From assembly GCA_002424525.1 (NCBI GenBank), contig DIKJ01000041.1, positions 1 through 16,048 of the forward strand: 16,048 nt of DNA, given 5' to 3'. The position numbers and the translations under genes are program-made. Shown in pieces: positions 15,222 through 16,048 of the stretch. The notes beneath the pieces are model-generated. The model saw nothing but the letters and a program-made list of their open reading frames with translations. It was not told the origin of the DNA and made no database searches. The first letter of the stretch is position 1; each line of letters begins with the position of its first letter. The DNA is from Bacteroidales bacterium UBA5621. GTDB taxonomy: Bacteria; Bacteroidota; Bacteroidia; Bacteroidales; VadinHA17.

Positions 15222-16048
15222 ATGACGGTTTCTGTTCTAATTCCGGTTAATGATTATGATATTGTAGCACTTGTCCGCAGTCTGCGAAGCGGCATGGAGA
15301 AGGTGCCTGAATTTTGTGAGATTATAATCGGTGATGATGGATCATCTGCTGAATTCAGGAAAAAGTTCAAATCGCTGGAAGACGACCGGACAAGAGTCAT
15401 AATATCAGCAAAGAACATTGGAAGGGCGGCGATCAGAAACAAGCTTGCACTTGAGGCAAAAGGCGATTTCCTCCTCTTTATTGATGCTGATGTGATGTTA
15501 CCCGCAACAGCAGAAGCCTATCTGACGAACTGGCTCCCATACCTTAAATCAGGTAAGGTAATATGCGGGGGAATCCTCTACAGTCAGAGCAAACCCGGCG
15601 ATCCTGATAAACTTCTTCGATGGAAGTACGGAAGGAAAAATGAACAGCGTAAAGCTGCGGACCGTAACAAGAATCCCAACAATTACTTCTCTACCTATAA
15701 CGTTCTTATCGACAGCTCGGTATTTTCGAAGCTCCGTTTCAACGAGGAGATCAGGCAATATGGTTTTGAAGATATTCTCTTCGGATATCAGCTTATGAAA
15801 GCGGGCATTGAAGTGATCCATACCGATAACGAACTGGTCCATGAAGGACTCGAGACAAATGCCGGTTTTATCAACAAAACCAAACTGGGCATTGAAAATT
15901 TAAGCAAGCTGTATGATAAGGTCACGGATAAGAAAACATTCTCGTCCGTTGTGGGAATGCTGAAGACATACAACCTGCTCTCCTTTTTCCGGCTCACACT
16001 TGTTCTGGCAGGGATCTTCATCAGATACCGCGAGAGAATGGAGAGACG
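15222..16048 (+). CDS. Family 2 glycosyltransferase, C-terminal end missing (window edge)
   Basis: The frame opens at ATG 15222 (MTVSVLIPVNDYD) and stays open for 275 codons to the end of the window, so the protein is incomplete here rather than broken. The GT-A fold is clear: SVLIPVNDY at the start, the nucleotide-binding GDDGSS (residues 37-42), the metal-binding Asp88-Ala-Asp90 in FIDADVM, and an acceptor/catalytic-base region RQYGFEDILFGYQL (Glu183, Asp184). The latter resembles the C-terminal part of galactosyltransferase-like family 2 enzymes. Residues about 245-266 (YNLLSFFRLTLVLAGIFIRY) look hydrophobic and may be a membrane-associated segment. It probably transfers a sugar in surface polysaccharide or glycolipid assembly; donor and acceptor cannot be told. 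Confidence 0.9.
   Translation, partial: MTVSVLIPVNDYDIVALVRSLRSGMEKVPEFCEIIIGDDGSSAEFRKKFKSLEDDRTRVIISAKNIGRAAIRNKLALEAKGDFLLFIDADVMLPATAEAYLTNWLPYLKSGKVICGGILYSQSKPGDPDKLLRWKYGRKNEQRKAADRNKNPNNYFSTYNVLIDSSVFSKLRFNEEIRQYGFEDILFGYQLMKAGIEVIHTDNELVHEGLETNAGFINKTKLGIENLSKLYDKVTDKKTFSSVVGMLKTYNLLSFFRLTLVLAGIFIRYRERMER

Overview
The window looks like a chromosomal segment of a Bacteroidota bacterium, probably a Bacteroidales/Marinilabiliales-type environmental lineage. The case rests on protein style (a DUF349 repeat protein, a DUF4369-type thioredoxin lipoprotein-like protein, a YncE-like lipoprotein beside a TonB receptor, an ABC signature reading SDGERQ). It is supported by several promoter-like sites of the Bacteroidota type (TTTG, about 20 nt, TAnnTTTG) and by the near absence of Shine-Dalgarno spacing. 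I cannot name a species. Nothing looks like phage, an insertion sequence, CRISPR or a defence island.

Layout. Bases 1-121 hold the start of a small minus-strand membrane protein cut by the window edge. Bases 377-5966 hold a co-directional housekeeping run: a five-repeat DUF349 protein, CTP synthase (pyrG) and the membrane insertase YidC, with only 3 nt between the last two. The DUF349-pyrG gap holds a heptameric GTTGCTA-type repeat interrupted by a GC-rich palindrome, and pyrG appears to start at TTG. Bases 6065-7099 encode an atypical LacI-family regulator with no recognisable hinge helix.

Bases 7100-7458 hold a promoter and a well-preserved cobalamin riboswitch. It heads a tightly packed five-gene operon (7459-13686): an outer-membrane TonB-dependent receptor (BtuB-like), a beta-propeller lipoprotein of the YncE/BtuG type, a substrate-binding lipoprotein (BtuF-like), a FecCD-type permease (BtuC-like) and an ATPase with a C-terminal extension (BtuD-like). 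Together these form a complete route for vitamin B12 from cell surface to cytoplasm, which the riboswitch is expected to shut down when B12 is plentiful.

The operon ends tail-to-tail with a minus-strand thioredoxin-fold protein (13676-15097), overlapping it by 11 bp. That gene and a plus-strand family 2 glycosyltransferase (15222 to the window end, incomplete) diverge from a 124-bp spacer. The spacer carries two promoters facing opposite ways, each with an exact TACTTTTG -7 element.

The B12 locus is the most coherent system here, but its parts belong to known families. Less ordinary details are the TPR-like insert in YidC, the non-ATG starts, the hinge-less LacI protein, the riboswitch's unusual downstream platform with a six-codon ORF, and the ATPase tail.
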